This document shows positions 51,165-60,870 of a stretch of 64,000 nucleotides of DNA, one piece after another; within the stretch, counting starts at the first letter, position 1; each line of letters starts with the position of its first letter. The stretch is from the NCBI RefSeq assembly GCF_030486595.1, contig NZ_JAUJZH010000019.1, positions 62,001 to 126,000 on the forward strand. Direction: 5' to 3'. Made by a program: the position numbers and the translations under genes. Source of the DNA: Variovorax ginsengisoli. Lineage in GTDB: Bacteria > Pseudomonadota > Gammaproteobacteria > Burkholderiales > Burkholderiaceae_C. Below the pieces are notes generated by a model, which did not search any database, had not been told where the DNA came from, and worked only from the letters and a program-made list of their open reading frames with translations.

Positions 51165-52684
51165 ACCCCGCTCCGGGCGTCGCCCATCGCGGGCTGATCA
51201 CGGTGTCGATCATGCTCGCCACCATCATGCAGGCGCTGGACACCACCATCGCCAACGTCGCGCTGCCCCACATGCAGGGCAGCCTGCAGGCCTCGCAGGA
51301 CCAGATCACCTGGGTCCTGACCTCCTACATCGTGGCCTCGGCGATCGCGCTGCCGCTGACCGGCTGGCTGTGCGGCCACTGGGGACGGCGCAAGGTCTTC
51401 ATGGTCTCGGTGATCGGCTTCACGATCGCCTCGGCGCTCTGCGGGCTGGCGAACTCGCTGGTCGAGATCGTCGCCGCCCGGCTGCTGCAGGGCGTGTTCG
51501 GTGCCGCGCTGGTGCCGCTGTCGCAGGCCGTGCTGCTCGACATCAATCCGCGTGAGAAGGTCGGCCAGGCGATGGCGATCTGGGGCGCCGGGATCATGGT
51601 CGGGCCGATCCTCGGGCCGCTGCTGGGCGGCTGGCTGACCGAGAACTTCGACTGGCGCTGGGTCTTCTTCATCAACCTGCCGGTGGGCATCTTCGCGCTC
51701 TGGGGCATCATGCGCTTCCTGCCCGAGAGCCGGCCGCAGGGCGAGCGGCTCGACATCTTCGGCTTCGTCACGCTGAGCCTCGCGATCGGCATGCTGCAAC
51801 TGTTCCTCGACCGCGGCGAGCAGCTCGACTGGTTCGATTCCTGGGAGATCCGGATGGAGGCCGCGGCGGCGCTGATCGCCTTCGCCTTCTTCGTGGTCCA
51901 CACCTGGACCGTGCAGGGCGTGTCCTTCTTCAACCGCGACCTGCTGAAGGACCGCAACTTCGTCACCGGCCTGCTGTTCGCCTTCATCGTCGGCATGATC
52001 CTCTACGGCACGATGGCGCTGCTGCCGAGCTTCCTGCAAGGGCTGATGGGCTACCCGGTGGTCTACACCGGCGCCGTGACCGCGCCGCGCGGCATCGGCA
52101 CCATGATCGCGATGATCGTGGTCGGCCGGCTGGTGCAGCGGGTCGACGTCCGCGCCATCATGGCCGTGGGCTTCGGCCTGACCGCGTTCTCGCTCTGGCA
52201 GATGACGCGCCTGACGCTCGAGATGGACAGCTCGCTGATCATCGTCTCGGGCTTCATCCAGGGCCTGGGCATCGGCTTCACCTTCGTGCCGCTGTCGACC
52301 GCCGCCTTCGCGACCCTGGCGCCGCGGCTGCGCAACCAGGGCACGCCGGTCTTCAGTCTGTTGCGCAACATCGGCAGCAGCGTCGGGATCTCGATCGTGC
52401 AGGCCCTGCTGACCGAAAACTCGGGCCGGGCCCATGCGACGCTCGCCGCCACCGTGGGGCCGGGCAACCATGGCCTCGCCGGCCTGCCGCATCTGTTGAA
52501 CCCGTCCAGCCCGGCCGGCCTCGCGATGCTGAACGGCGAGGTCACGCGCCAGGGCGTGCTGATCGGCTACCTGTCCGACTTCGGCATCATGATGGCGGTC
52601 ACGCTGGCCGCGATCCCGCTGTTGCTGCTGATCCGCAGCCCCGGCCGCGCCGCCCCAGGGGCCGCGGCCGAGGTGCCGCACTGA
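51161..52684 (+). CDS. DHA2-family MFS drug efflux transporter (EmrB/QacA type)
   Basis: 507 aa with about 14 hydrophobic segments. Motifs: LDTTIANVALPHMQGSL, WVLTSYIVASAIALPLTGWL, RLLQGVFGAALVPLSQAVLLDI and GPILGPLLGGWLTENFDWRWVFFINLPVGI, the typical DHA2 signature. Inner-membrane proton antiporter for hydrophobic drugs, usually with an EmrA adaptor; none is adjacent here. Co-transcribed with MarR by ATGA overlap. Confidence 0.92.
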   Translation: MNPAPGVAHRGLITVSIMLATIMQALDTTIANVALPHMQGSLQASQDQITWVLTSYIVASAIALPLTGWLCGHWGRRKVFMVSVIGFTIASALCGLANSLVEIVAARLLQGVFGAALVPLSQAVLLDINPREKVGQAMAIWGAGIMVGPILGPLLGGWLTENFDWRWVFFINLPVGIFALWGIMRFLPESRPQGERLDIFGFVTLSLAIGMLQLFLDRGEQLDWFDSWEIRMEAAAALIAFAFFVVHTWTVQGVSFFNRDLLKDRNFVTGLLFAFIVGMILYGTMALLPSFLQGLMGYPVVYTGAVTAPRGIGTMIAMIVVGRLVQRVDVRAIMAVGFGLTAFSLWQMTRLTLEMDSSLIIVSGFIQGLGIGFTFVPLSTAAFATLAPRLRNQGTPVFSLLRNIGSSVGISIVQALLTENSGRAHATLAATVGPGNHGLAGLPHLLNPSSPAGLAMLNGEVTRQGVLIGYLSDFGIMMAVTLAAIPLLLLIRSPGRAAPGAAAEVPH

Positions 52685-52689
52685 AGAGC

Positions 52690-52765
52690 CCCCACGGCTC
52701 CCCCACTGCGTGTGGGTCGCTGCCCCCCGGGGGGGCCGCAGGCCGCCTTGGGGCGGCCCGGCGCC
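52690..52765. repeat. GC-rich intergenic hairpin element
   Basis: Between the convergent MFS and pldA genes, CCCAC/GTGGG (from 52702) and the 7-bp stem GGCCGCC-TTGG-GGCGGCC (52741-52758) flank a C/G run. The text resembles a short palindromic unit common between genes in Comamonadaceae and may double as a terminator. The repeat status is from memory. Confidence 0.45.
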
Positions 52766-52785
52766 GGCCTGATCCTCGCGGGCGC

Positions 52786-53928
52786 TCAGAAGTCGACCAG
52801 CGCCAGCCCGATGGTGAACACCGTGCGCTTGCGGTTGTAGTCGACCAGGGTGTCGCCGTAGCCGTAGAAGAGCTGGGTCTGCAGGCGCAGGTTGCTCCTC
52901 ACCGGGTCGCCGATGACCTTCAGCCATTCGAGCTTCACCGCGCCCTTGCCGCCATGCGCCCAGGCCACGACCTGGTTCAAGCGATCGATCTGCCAGGTGA
53001 GCCGGATGTCGGCGTTGCCCAGGTACTTGGTGATGTCGGGGTTGTCGTCCTTGGCGGCGTTCTCGGAGATGCGCGACCAGACCCGTCCGGTGATCGTGAA
53101 CTGGTCGCCGAGCTCGGCGCCGCCCATCAGGTAGACCCGGTTCCAACTGCGCGAATAGGGCAGGTCCTGGCCATTCGACTGGTGCACCAGCCCCACGCCG
53201 GTGTAGCGCAGCCGCCAGCCGCCCGGCAGCTTGTAGTCAAGCGGGTAGCTGTACATGACCTCGGGCTCGTGGTCGGTGGTGCGGAACGGGCGCGACAGAT
53301 CTTCGTTGAACACCTGCCAGGTCGAGAGCTGCGAGTAGGCGAACCAGAGGCCGTCCTTCTTGACCGGATCGTCGCCGGTGAGCAGCCCCTGCGCGAGCTT
53401 GGTGCGCAGCGACAGGCCGATGCGCATGTCCTGCGCCTGGTAGGGCCGGTCGACACCGGTGTGGTTGGGCGCCGGCGAAGTCGCCGTCTCGGGCTCACGT
53501 GCGGCCACGCCGAGGCCGACGCTGAGCGGTCGGTAGCCGCGGAAGCCCAGCGTGCCGCAGCTGCTGCCCGCCTCCAGCTCCCAGAAGCGCGACAGCAGCG
53601 AGTATTGGCGGTCGCGGCAGCCGTCCTCGGTGGCGATCGTGATCACCCGCGTGGCCGGCACCGTGGCGTCCACCGGCGGCATCGTCTCGACCAGCACCGA
53701 CGGCGCCGTCGGCACCGCGGCCGCGGGCAGGGTCTGCTGCTGGGCCCAGCGGTCGAAGCAGGCGAGCCGCGCCTCGTTGTTGCCGCTGCCCGTCAGGCGC
53801 TGGCACTGTTGCCAGGTCAGTTCGGATTCGGAAAGGGGACTCGGCGGCTTGTCCACCGCCTGGGCCAGGGCGCCGGTGGCGCCGAGGCCGGTGAAAAGAG
53901 CGGTGAATAGAAGGGTGCGTTGATTCAT
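52786..53928 (-). CDS. pldA: outer-membrane phospholipase A
   Basis: 380 aa with a Sec signal (LLFTALFTGLGATGALAQA). The OMPLA catalytic triad is readable: His and Ser in GLVHQSNGQ and Asn in SWNRVY, followed by amphipathic strands ending in Phe (LALVDF), as for a 12-strand barrel. It hydrolyses phospholipids on the outer membrane surface. The N-terminal 130 residues are an added low-complexity region. It overlaps the preceding hypothetical gene (ATGA). Confidence 0.9.
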   Translation of the reverse strand: MNQRTLLFTALFTGLGATGALAQAVDKPPSPLSESELTWQQCQRLTGSGNNEARLACFDRWAQQQTLPAAAVPTAPSVLVETMPPVDATVPATRVITIATEDGCRDRQYSLLSRFWELEAGSSCGTLGFRGYRPLSVGLGVAAREPETATSPAPNHTGVDRPYQAQDMRIGLSLRTKLAQGLLTGDDPVKKDGLWFAYSQLSTWQVFNEDLSRPFRTTDHEPEVMYSYPLDYKLPGGWRLRYTGVGLVHQSNGQDLPYSRSWNRVYLMGGAELGDQFTITGRVWSRISENAAKDDNPDITKYLGNADIRLTWQIDRLNQVVAWAHGGKGAVKLEWLKVIGDPVRSNLRLQTQLFYGYGDTLVDYNRKRTVFTIGLALVDF

Positions 53929-54383
53929 CGATCAGTTGCCGAATTGCCAATCTTGTTCAGGACGAACGGATGCGTGCTGTCGTTCGCGGCGTCGCGCCAG
54001 ACCCCCTTGAACTCTCGACCGCACGACCCCGGCTGCATCGCGCCCAGCCAGACGCCGCTGATGGCGTGGCCGTCCAGCGATTCGTCGAGGCTCAGCATGC
54101 CGTCGTCGTCGATATCTCCCGCCAGCTGCGACACGGTCGCGGGGCCACTGTCACCGTCCCGCGCGATTGTGCCGCGCACCCCGGCGTAGTCGGGATGTTG
54201 GTTGAGCTTGACTTTTGCCACGCCCTGGGTGCCGTCGATGCGCGCTTCCCAGTCGCCGAACAGTGCCTGCAGCGGCAGCTCGGAGGCGCTGGCGGGGCAG
54301 GCCGCAGGGCCACCTTGCGCCGCGGCGCCGGCGGCGAAGGCGATGCAGGCCGCGGCCAGCCAGGCCCTGCGAATGCCCTTCAT
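53925..54383 (-). CDS. exported hypothetical protein
   Basis: 152 aa with a Sec signal (RRAWLAAACIAFAAGAAAQG). The mature part is a small domain (LFGDWEARIDGTQGVAKVKLNQHPDY, DGMLSLDESLDGHAISGVWLGAM, CGREFKGVWRD). Family not recognised. It overlaps both rep (upstream, ATGA) and pldA (downstream, ATGA), so all three are one minus-strand operon. Confidence 0.75.
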   Translation of the reverse strand: MKGIRRAWLAAACIAFAAGAAAQGGPAACPASASELPLQALFGDWEARIDGTQGVAKVKLNQHPDYAGVRGTIARDGDSGPATVSQLAGDIDDDGMLSLDESLDGHAISGVWLGAMQPGSCGREFKGVWRDAANDSTHPFVLNKIGNSATDR

Positions 54384-56482
54384 GGCGCGGAGGCGGCCGC
54401 GGCGGCAGCGGCAGCCGCGTTGTCCTGCACCTTGCGCGCGAACTCGGCGCGCAGCGCCTTGAGCTTCTCGCGCGGATCTTCCTTGGCGGTCTTCTTGTCG
54501 AGCGCCATCTCGGCGATGAAGCGGCTCGGCTGGGCGGCGACCATCTCGCGGCCCTTCTTGCGCCGCTTGGTCCAGCTCACCGCCAGGCTGCGCTGGGCCC
54601 GCGTGATGCCCACGTACATCAGGCGGCGCTCTTCCTGGAGCCGGGTCAGCGTGTCTTCGCTGATCTTTTCCTGCCGGCCGCCGTCGTCGTCGAGCTTGAA
54701 GGGCAGCAGGCCCTCGGTCACGCCGACCAGCATCACGTGCGGCCATTCGAGGCCCTTGGAGGCGTGCAGCGTCGACAGCGTGACCACGTTCTGGTCCTGC
54801 TCGCGCTCGCTGATGGTCGACAGCAGCGAGATCGTCTGCGCCACTTCGAGCAGGCTCTTGCGCTCGCTCTCGACAGTGGCGCCGGAGGCGTCGTCGATGG
54901 TGCCGCCGCAGCGCTGCGACATCCAGTCGCAGAACTCCATCACGTTGGTCCAGCGGCTGGCCGCGGCCTGCTCGCTGTCCTCGCCGTCGTAGAGGTGCTT
55001 TTCGTAGTCGATCTCCTTGAGCCATCCACCCAGGAAAGCGCGCGCGTCCTCGGCGCCCATGGTGCGGCGGGCCCGGTACTCGAGATCGTTGATGTAGCGG
55101 CCGAACTCATGCAGGCCCTCTTGCGCACGCTTGGGCATCACGCTGGGCAGCGAGGGGCTGAACAGGGCCTCGAACAGGCTCAGCTTGTACTGGCTCGCGA
55201 AGGTGCCGAGCGCGGCAAGCGTGGTGTGGCCGATGCCGCGCTTGGGCGTGGTCACGGCGCGCAGGAAGGCCGGGTCGTCGTCGTTGTTGACCCATAGCCG
55301 GAACCAGCCGCACAGGTCCTTGATCTCGGCCCGGTCGAAGAAGCTCTGGCCGCCCGAGACCTTGTACGGAATCTGCGCCTTGCGCAGCGCCTGCTCGAAC
55401 ACGCGGGCCTGGTGGTTGGCGCGGTAGAGGATCGCGAAGTCGCGAAACTCCTTGTGCTGCGGGCCTTGCGCGGTGGCGTCGCCGGCGCGCAGGCTCTGGA
55501 TGCGTGCCACGGTGCGCTCGGCCTCGTGGGCTTCGCTGTCGGCATCGACGATGCGCACCGGCTCGCCCTCGCCGAGTTCGCTGAACAGCGTCTTCGGGAA
55601 CAGCTTCGGGTTCGGGCCGATCACGTTGTTGGCGGCGCGCAGGATCGCGCTGGTGCTGCGGTAGTTCTGCTCGAGCTTGATGACCTTGAGGTTCGGGTAG
55701 TCCACCGGCAGCTTCTTGAGGTTGTCGAGGGTGGCGCCGCGCCAGCCGTAGATCGACTGGTCATCGTCGCCCACCGCGGTGAAGCGGCCGCGCTCGCCGA
55801 CCAGCGCCTTCAGCACTTCGTACTGGGTCGCGTTGGTGTCCTGGTATTCGTCGACCAGCACGTGGCCGAGCGCCGCCTGCCACTTGGCCCGCACCTCGTC
55901 GTGCTGCTGCAGCAGCTTCAGCGGCATGCCGATCAGGTCGTCGAAGTCGACGCTCTGGTAGGCCGCCAGCCGTTCTTCGTAGCGCGCCATGATGCGGGCC
56001 GTGATGCGCTCGTTGTCGTCGGCCGCCTGGGCCTCGGCCTGGGCCGCGTTGAGGCCCATGTTCTTCCACTTGCTGATGGTCCACTGCCAGATCCGCGCGG
56101 TGGCGGCATCGGTGGTGCCGCCGGCGTCCTTGAGGATCTTGGTGACGTCGTCGCTGTCCAGGATGCTGAAGGCCGGCTTCAGGCCCAGCACCGCGCCGTC
56201 CTCGCGCATCATGCGCACGCCTAAAGCGTGGAAGGTGCAGACCACCACCTGTTTGGCATCGCGCCCGATCAGGCCCTTGGCGCGTTCGCGCATCTCGGAG
56301 GCGGCCTTGTTGGTGAAGGTGATGGCGGCGATCCGCTTGGGCTCGAGGCCGGCCTGGATCAGGCGCGCGATCTTGTGCGTGATCACGCGGGTCTTGCCCG
56401 AGCCCGCGCCCGCAAGGACCAGGCAGGGGCCGTGCATGTAGTTGACGGCTTCTTGTTGCGCGAGATTGAGACCGGAAGACAT
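54380..56482 (-). CDS. rep: UvrD/Rep-family DNA helicase
   Basis: 700 aa. Superfamily 1A motifs in order: Q-motif LNLAQQEAV, Walker A LAGAGSGKTRVI, motif Ia AITFTNKAASEMRERA, Walker B HVLVDEYQDTNATQ, motif III VGDDDQSIYGWRGA, motif IV VIKLEQNYRSTSAIL and later VTLSTLHASKGLEWPHV and RRLMYVGITRAQ. 3'-5' helicase in replication-fork restart. An Ala-rich tail ends the protein. Length and motif spacing fit Rep better than UvrD. Confidence 0.88.
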   Translation of the reverse strand: MSSGLNLAQQEAVNYMHGPCLVLAGAGSGKTRVITHKIARLIQAGLEPKRIAAITFTNKAASEMRERAKGLIGRDAKQVVVCTFHALGVRMMREDGAVLGLKPAFSILDSDDVTKILKDAGGTTDAATARIWQWTISKWKNMGLNAAQAEAQAADDNERITARIMARYEERLAAYQSVDFDDLIGMPLKLLQQHDEVRAKWQAALGHVLVDEYQDTNATQYEVLKALVGERGRFTAVGDDDQSIYGWRGATLDNLKKLPVDYPNLKVIKLEQNYRSTSAILRAANNVIGPNPKLFPKTLFSELGEGEPVRIVDADSEAHEAERTVARIQSLRAGDATAQGPQHKEFRDFAILYRANHQARVFEQALRKAQIPYKVSGGQSFFDRAEIKDLCGWFRLWVNNDDDPAFLRAVTTPKRGIGHTTLAALGTFASQYKLSLFEALFSPSLPSVMPKRAQEGLHEFGRYINDLEYRARRTMGAEDARAFLGGWLKEIDYEKHLYDGEDSEQAAASRWTNVMEFCDWMSQRCGGTIDDASGATVESERKSLLEVAQTISLLSTISEREQDQNVVTLSTLHASKGLEWPHVMLVGVTEGLLPFKLDDDGGRQEKISEDTLTRLQEERRLMYVGITRAQRSLAVSWTKRRKKGREMVAAQPSRFIAEMALDKKTAKEDPREKLKALRAEFARKVQDNAAAAAAAAASAP

Positions 56483-56565
56483 GGGGAGTTCGGAGGCGGG
56501 AACCGCGAATGATACGGGCGCCCCTGCGCCGCCCTGGCCGCCCGACTGTGGTAGGCGCGCCGCGC

Positions 56566-57621
56566 ATGGACAATCGCCGCGTGCTGCAGATCTTCCTCGT
56601 CACCGTTCCCTTCTTCGCCTTGATAGCCGCCGGCTATGCCGCGGCCCGCGGCGGCCTGCTGCCGCTGGCGGCGATTCCGGGGCTGAACGCCTTCGTGCTC
56701 TATTTCGCGCTGCCCTGCATGCTGTTTCGCTTCGGCGCCAGGGCACCGATCGGCCAGTTGCTGGACGGCGGCGTCGCGCTGGTCTGGTGCCTGAGCGCGC
56801 TGATCGTGGTCGGCGCCACGGTCGCGCTGAGCCGCCATGGGCGCATCGGCTGGAACGACGCGGCCTTCGGGGCCCTGGTGGCGGCCTTTCCGAACACCGG
56901 CTTCATGGGCGTGCCGCTGCTGGTGGCGATCCTCGGCGCCCAGGCGGCATCGACCACGATCATCACGATGGCCTTCGACATGGTGGTCACCTCGTCGCTC
57001 TGCATCGCGCTGTCGCGGCTCGACGGCGCCGACGGGCATGGCGCTGCCAAGGCCCTGCGGCAGGCGCTGCGCGGCATCTTCCAGAATCCGATGCCCTGGT
57101 CGATCCTGCTGGGCGTGCTGGCCTCTGCGACCCGCTTCACGTTCTCGGGCCCGATCGAGCGCACGGTCGCGATGCTGGCAGAGGCGGCCTCGCCGGTGGC
57201 GCTGTTCACGATCGGCGCGGTCCTGGCCCGGTCGGCGGTGCTGGCGCGCGAACACCGCGCCAGCGCGGCGGTCGCGCAGGCCCTGGGCAGTGCGGCCGGC
57301 CGCTCGCCGCCGTCCCAGGCGGCGCTGGCGGACGTGCTGCCCGTGGTGGCGATCAAGTTGCTGGCGCATCCGCTGCTGGTGTGGGCCCTGGCGCATGGCG
57401 TGCGGGCGCTTGGGGTGCCGCTCGGCGGGCCGGCGCTGGTCGCGATGGTGCTGGCCGCGGCACTGCCCAGCGCCAGCAATGTCTCGATGCTGGCCGAGCG
57501 CTTCGGCGCCGACGACGGGCGCATCGCCCGCATCATCCTGTGGACCACCGTGGCCGCGTTCTTCAGCTTTCCGCTGGCGGCCGGCTGGCTGGGTCAGGGC
57601 GTGAGCACGCCGAGCTTGTAG
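56566..57621 (+). CDS. AEC-family transporter
   Basis: 351 aa from the ATG at 56566. About 10 hydrophobic segments. The family pattern is VPFFALIAAGYAAARGGLLPLAAIPGLNAFVLYFALPCMLFRF and AAFPNTGFMGVPLL, as in auxin-efflux-carrier family permeases of malonate/malate type. Inner-membrane carrier of an organic anion, substrate unknown. Its 3' end overlaps the convergent hypothetical gene by 28 bp. Confidence 0.87.
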   Translation: MDNRRVLQIFLVTVPFFALIAAGYAAARGGLLPLAAIPGLNAFVLYFALPCMLFRFGARAPIGQLLDGGVALVWCLSALIVVGATVALSRHGRIGWNDAAFGALVAAFPNTGFMGVPLLVAILGAQAASTTIITMAFDMVVTSSLCIALSRLDGADGHGAAKALRQALRGIFQNPMPWSILLGVLASATRFTFSGPIERTVAMLAEAASPVALFTIGAVLARSAVLAREHRASAAVAQALGSAAGRSPPSQAALADVLPVVAIKLLAHPLLVWALAHGVRALGVPLGGPALVAMVLAAALPSASNVSMLAERFGADDGRIARIILWTTVAAFFSFPLAAGWLGQGVSTPSL

Positions 57622-58274
57622 GGATCGGCGTCGGGCAGCAGCTCGCAGCGCGAGAGGTCGCGCCCCTGCGTACCGTCGCAATAGAAGGTGTTGCGGACCC
57701 GCCCGAACAGCGTCGGCGAGGAGGTGAACAGCACGCCCTGGTTGGGCTGCCACCGCTCCTTGGCGCCGTCCTCGGGCGCGATCGCCGGCGCGGCAGCCGC
57801 ATCGCTCGCGCCGTGAGCGGCCCCGCCGGCCGGCGTCGTGAACTCGGCCAGCGTGTGCTGGGCTTCGTCGCCGCGCCAGCGGGTGACGAGTTCGGCGGGC
57901 TGCGGCCGCCCGACCATCGGGATCAGCAACGCGTGGACCTGGAAGCCGCGTCCGAAGCGGTGCTCCTTGCCCGCCAGGAAGGCATAGGCGCAGGCCGCCT
58001 GGCACTGGCCCTTGACCTCGGTGTTCACGCCCGCCGCCTGGATGGCGCGGGCGTAGTCGCCGGCCACCTCGGCCGAGCCGCCCAAGGCGTTCTCGAACAC
58101 CACGGTGCGAACCTTTCCGCCGGCCAGATGGGTTTCGAAATCCTTCACCGCGCTGCCGTCGAGCGTCCCGCTGACCAGCAAGCGGTTGCCCTCGAGCTCC
58201 AGGTCCGCCGCTGGCGCGCCGGCGGTCAGGCCAGCCAGTACAAGGCCCCACAAAGTCCCTGATAGCGTCTTCAC
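57594..58274 (-). CDS. exported ClpP-fold-like hypothetical protein
   Basis: 226 aa from a GTG at 58274, giving a clean signal peptide (KTLSGTLWGLVLAGLTAGAPAADLE); a TTG start 18 bp upstream is less likely. The mature part (VRTVVFENALGGSAEVAGDYARAIQAAGVNTEVKGQCQAACAYAFLAG) resembles the first part of ClpP/SDH-like periplasmic proteins, where a small-residue turn replaces the nucleophile Ser. C-terminal part unrecognised, with a Cys pair. Function unknown. Confidence 0.65.
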   Translation of the reverse strand: MKTLSGTLWGLVLAGLTAGAPAADLELEGNRLLVSGTLDGSAVKDFETHLAGGKVRTVVFENALGGSAEVAGDYARAIQAAGVNTEVKGQCQAACAYAFLAGKEHRFGRGFQVHALLIPMVGRPQPAELVTRWRGDEAQHTLAEFTTPAGGAAHGASDAAAAPAIAPEDGAKERWQPNQGVLFTSSPTLFGRVRNTFYCDGTQGRDLSRCELLPDADPYKLGVLTP

Positions 58275-58459
58275 GAAGTGACCCTTTCGCAAGACCCCGC
58301 AGTAGGTCCCGCTGCGACCATAGCTTGGACAGCGCGTCGGCGCTTCGTCAACTGTTGTTGCAGAGTATTTCCTACAACGGGGCTTCGCAGAAGCAGATAG
58401 TGTGAAGTATTCCGTTTGACTAATGCTTAGGTATTCCTTAGCGCTGCTACAGTGGGCGC

Positions 58460-58684
58460 ATGGATCGGGAGAGTGGCATGACGACTTGGACGCGCACGGT
58501 GCTGTGGATGGTGTGGCTGGCCGCTGTCGGCTGGCTTTGGTTCGGCGGTTCGCTCGGAACCGGTGCCGCCTTGGCGGCGGCCTTGCTGAGCCTGCTGATG
58601 TTCGCCCTGCCGGGTGCGGTCAGACGCCGCCGCTCGGGTCTGCAGTATGTGGAGATGGGGAAGGAGCCGGTCGGGTTGCTCTGA
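58460..58684 (+). CDS. small membrane protein
   Basis: 74 aa with two hydrophobic segments (TVLWMVWLAAVGWLWFGG and GAALAAALLSLLMFALPGAV), followed by a basic RRRRSG turn. Not recognised. ATG at 58460; an internal ATG at 58478 is an alternative. No partner gene is obvious. Confidence 0.55.
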   Translation: MDRESGMTTWTRTVLWMVWLAAVGWLWFGGSLGTGAALAAALLSLLMFALPGAVRRRRSGLQYVEMGKEPVGLL

Positions 58685-58773
58685 TTCTTCGTCAGTTGGG
58701 GGCGGAGACAACCTAGTCAGTTGAGGACAGAGCAAAAACTGCTGCGCAGTTTTTGCTCTGTGCCACAAAGTAT

Positions 58774-60870
58774 TCAGATGGCCTGCGGATCCACATCCAC
58801 CAGCCAGCGAATCACGCCCTTCCCCTCGGGTTGCCGGCGCAGCCCGTGCAGCAGCGGCTGCCACCCGGCCAGCAGCTTCTGCAAGGCGGCCCGCGAGCCG
58901 CTCTCGATCAGCATCTGCGCCCGCTCCACGTTCGCCACCCGCTGGATCGTCAACGGCACCGCCGGATAGCGCGTGACCCGGTCGGCGCCGGGCAGGGCCT
59001 CGGCGGCCGCGCTGGCGGCGTTCAGGAAGGCCTGCGCGGCCTCCTGGGTGCGCGCGTCGGCGCGCAGCAGGGCCTGGAAGGCGAAGGGCGGCATGCCGGC
59101 GGCGGCGCGCTCCGACAGTTCGCCCTGGGCGAAGGCCGCATAGTCGTGGCGAAGCAGCGCCGCGAACAGCGGATGCTGCGGATGATGGGTCTGGATCCAC
59201 ATCTCGGCGCTGCTTTGCTGCGCCGTCAGATAGGCGGCATCGCGGCCGGCCCGGCCGGCCGACTGCATCAACAGGCCGAACAGCCGCTCGGGCGCCCGGA
59301 AATCGCTGGAGAACAGCGCGCCGTCCGGGTTGATCGCCGACACCAGCGTGATGCGGCGGAAGTCGTGGCCCTTGGCGATCATCTGCGTCCCCACCAATAC
59401 GTCGACCTCGCCGGCATGGACCGCGGCCAGCTGCGATTCGAGCGCCCCCTGCTTGCGCGTGCTGTCGGCATCGATGCGGGCGATGCGCACCGCGCTGCCG
59501 TCGGGGCGCCGGACCGGCGCGAACAGCTCGCCGAGATGCTCCTCGAGCCGTTCGGTGCCCCGGCCGACCGGGGCGATGTCCGGGTTGCCGCAGGCCGGGC
59601 AGGCGCGCGGCACGCGCTCGGTGAAGCCGCAGTGGTGGCAGCGCAGCGTGCGGTCGATCTTGTGGAAGACGCGGAAGGCGCTGCAGTGCGGGCATTCGCT
59701 CTTCCAGCCGCAGTCGCCGCAGGCCAGCACCGGCGCGTAGCCGCGCCGGTTCAGGAACACCATGCTCTGTTCGCCGCGCGCGATCCGCTGGCCGATGGCG
59801 TCGAGCAGCGCGCCCGACAGCACGGTTTTGGGCGGCTGCAGGTTCATGTCGACCAGCCGGACCGCGGGCAGCGCGCCGGCGCCGACCCGCGAGGGCATCG
59901 CCAGCCGCCGGTAGCTGCCGCCGGCATCCTCGCCCTCGGCCGGCCGGCTGCGGTGCCAGCTTTCGAGCGAGGGCGTGGCCGAGCCGAGGATCACCTTGGC
60001 GCCTTCGCGGCGGCCGCGCCAGACCGCCAGGTCGCGGGCCGAGTAGCGCGCCCCCTCCTGCTGCTTGTAGCTGGGGTCGTGCTCCTCGTCGACCACGATC
60101 AGGCGCAGGGCCGGCATCGAGGCGAACACCGCCATCCGGGTGCCGAGCACGATGCGCGCCGCGCCGCCGTGCGCCGCCAGCCAGCTCGCCAGCCGCTGGG
60201 GGTTGGTCATGCCGCTGTGCAGGGAGACCACCGCGTCGGCGCCGAAGCGCGCCTTGAAACGCGCCTCGAGCTGCGGCGTCAGGTTGATCTCCGGCACCAT
60301 CACCAGCGCCTGCGCCGCCGGCTCGCGGGCCAGCAGCGTCGCCACGCTGCGCAGGTAGACCTCGGTCTTGCCGCTGCCGGTGCTGCCGAACAGCAGGAAG
60401 GGGCCGGGCTCGGCCTCGAAGCGGGCCAGTGCCTCGGTCTGCTCGGCTGTGAGCGCCACCACGGCGGCCGCCGGTTCGCCGCCGACGCACGCGGCCGGCG
60501 CTTGGCGCTTGAGCCGCCGCGCCAGCTGGACCGCGCTCAGGTCGCGCAGCTGCGGCGGCAGGGCGGCCAGCGCGATTTCGCCGAGCGAGCGCTGGTAGTA
60601 GCGGGCGGCGAAGGCGACCAGGTCGCGCCAGCCGTCGCCGAGCGGCGGCAGCGCGTCGAGCACGCCGGCGATCGGCTTGAGTTCGATCTCCGAGCCCGGG
60701 TCCTCGCCGGCGCTGCGCACCGCCCAGGCCACACCCAGCACCTCGCGGCGGCCCAGCGGCACCCGCACCAGTGCGCCCGGCGCCACAGCCACGGGGCTTT
60801 TGTAGCTAAGTACATCCCCTAGTGCACTGTGCGCCGGAGTTTGTACGGCGACGTCGATGCACCAATTCAA
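58774..60870 (-). CDS. priA: primosomal protein N' (replication restart helicase)
   Basis: 698 aa from a TTG at 60870; a TAG lies 5 codons upstream and no ATG is present nearby, so the start is unusual. Motifs: Walker A FGSTGSGKTEVYLRS, LIVVDEEHDPSYKQQEG, zinc-binding Cys pairs in CGDCGWKSECPHCSAF, CHHCGFTERVPRACPACG, and late RITLVSAINPDGALFSSDFRAPERLF. 3'-5' helicase that restarts stalled forks. Length and order fit PriA well. Confidence 0.92.
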   Translation of the reverse strand: MNWCIDVAVQTPAHSALGDVLSYKSPVAVAPGALVRVPLGRREVLGVAWAVRSAGEDPGSEIELKPIAGVLDALPPLGDGWRDLVAFAARYYQRSLGEIALAALPPQLRDLSAVQLARRLKRQAPAACVGGEPAAAVVALTAEQTEALARFEAEPGPFLLFGSTGSGKTEVYLRSVATLLAREPAAQALVMVPEINLTPQLEARFKARFGADAVVSLHSGMTNPQRLASWLAAHGGAARIVLGTRMAVFASMPALRLIVVDEEHDPSYKQQEGARYSARDLAVWRGRREGAKVILGSATPSLESWHRSRPAEGEDAGGSYRRLAMPSRVGAGALPAVRLVDMNLQPPKTVLSGALLDAIGQRIARGEQSMVFLNRRGYAPVLACGDCGWKSECPHCSAFRVFHKIDRTLRCHHCGFTERVPRACPACGNPDIAPVGRGTERLEEHLGELFAPVRRPDGSAVRIARIDADSTRKQGALESQLAAVHAGEVDVLVGTQMIAKGHDFRRITLVSAINPDGALFSSDFRAPERLFGLLMQSAGRAGRDAAYLTAQQSSAEMWIQTHHPQHPLFAALLRHDYAAFAQGELSERAAAGMPPFAFQALLRADARTQEAAQAFLNAASAAAEALPGADRVTRYPAVPLTIQRVANVERAQMLIESGSRAALQKLLAGWQPLLHGLRRQPEGKGVIRWLVDVDPQAI

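Noticed and set aside
58753..60822. 689-codon plus-strand frame opposite priA
   Set aside because: Antisense artefact of high GC third positions; priA is fully supported by its motifs.
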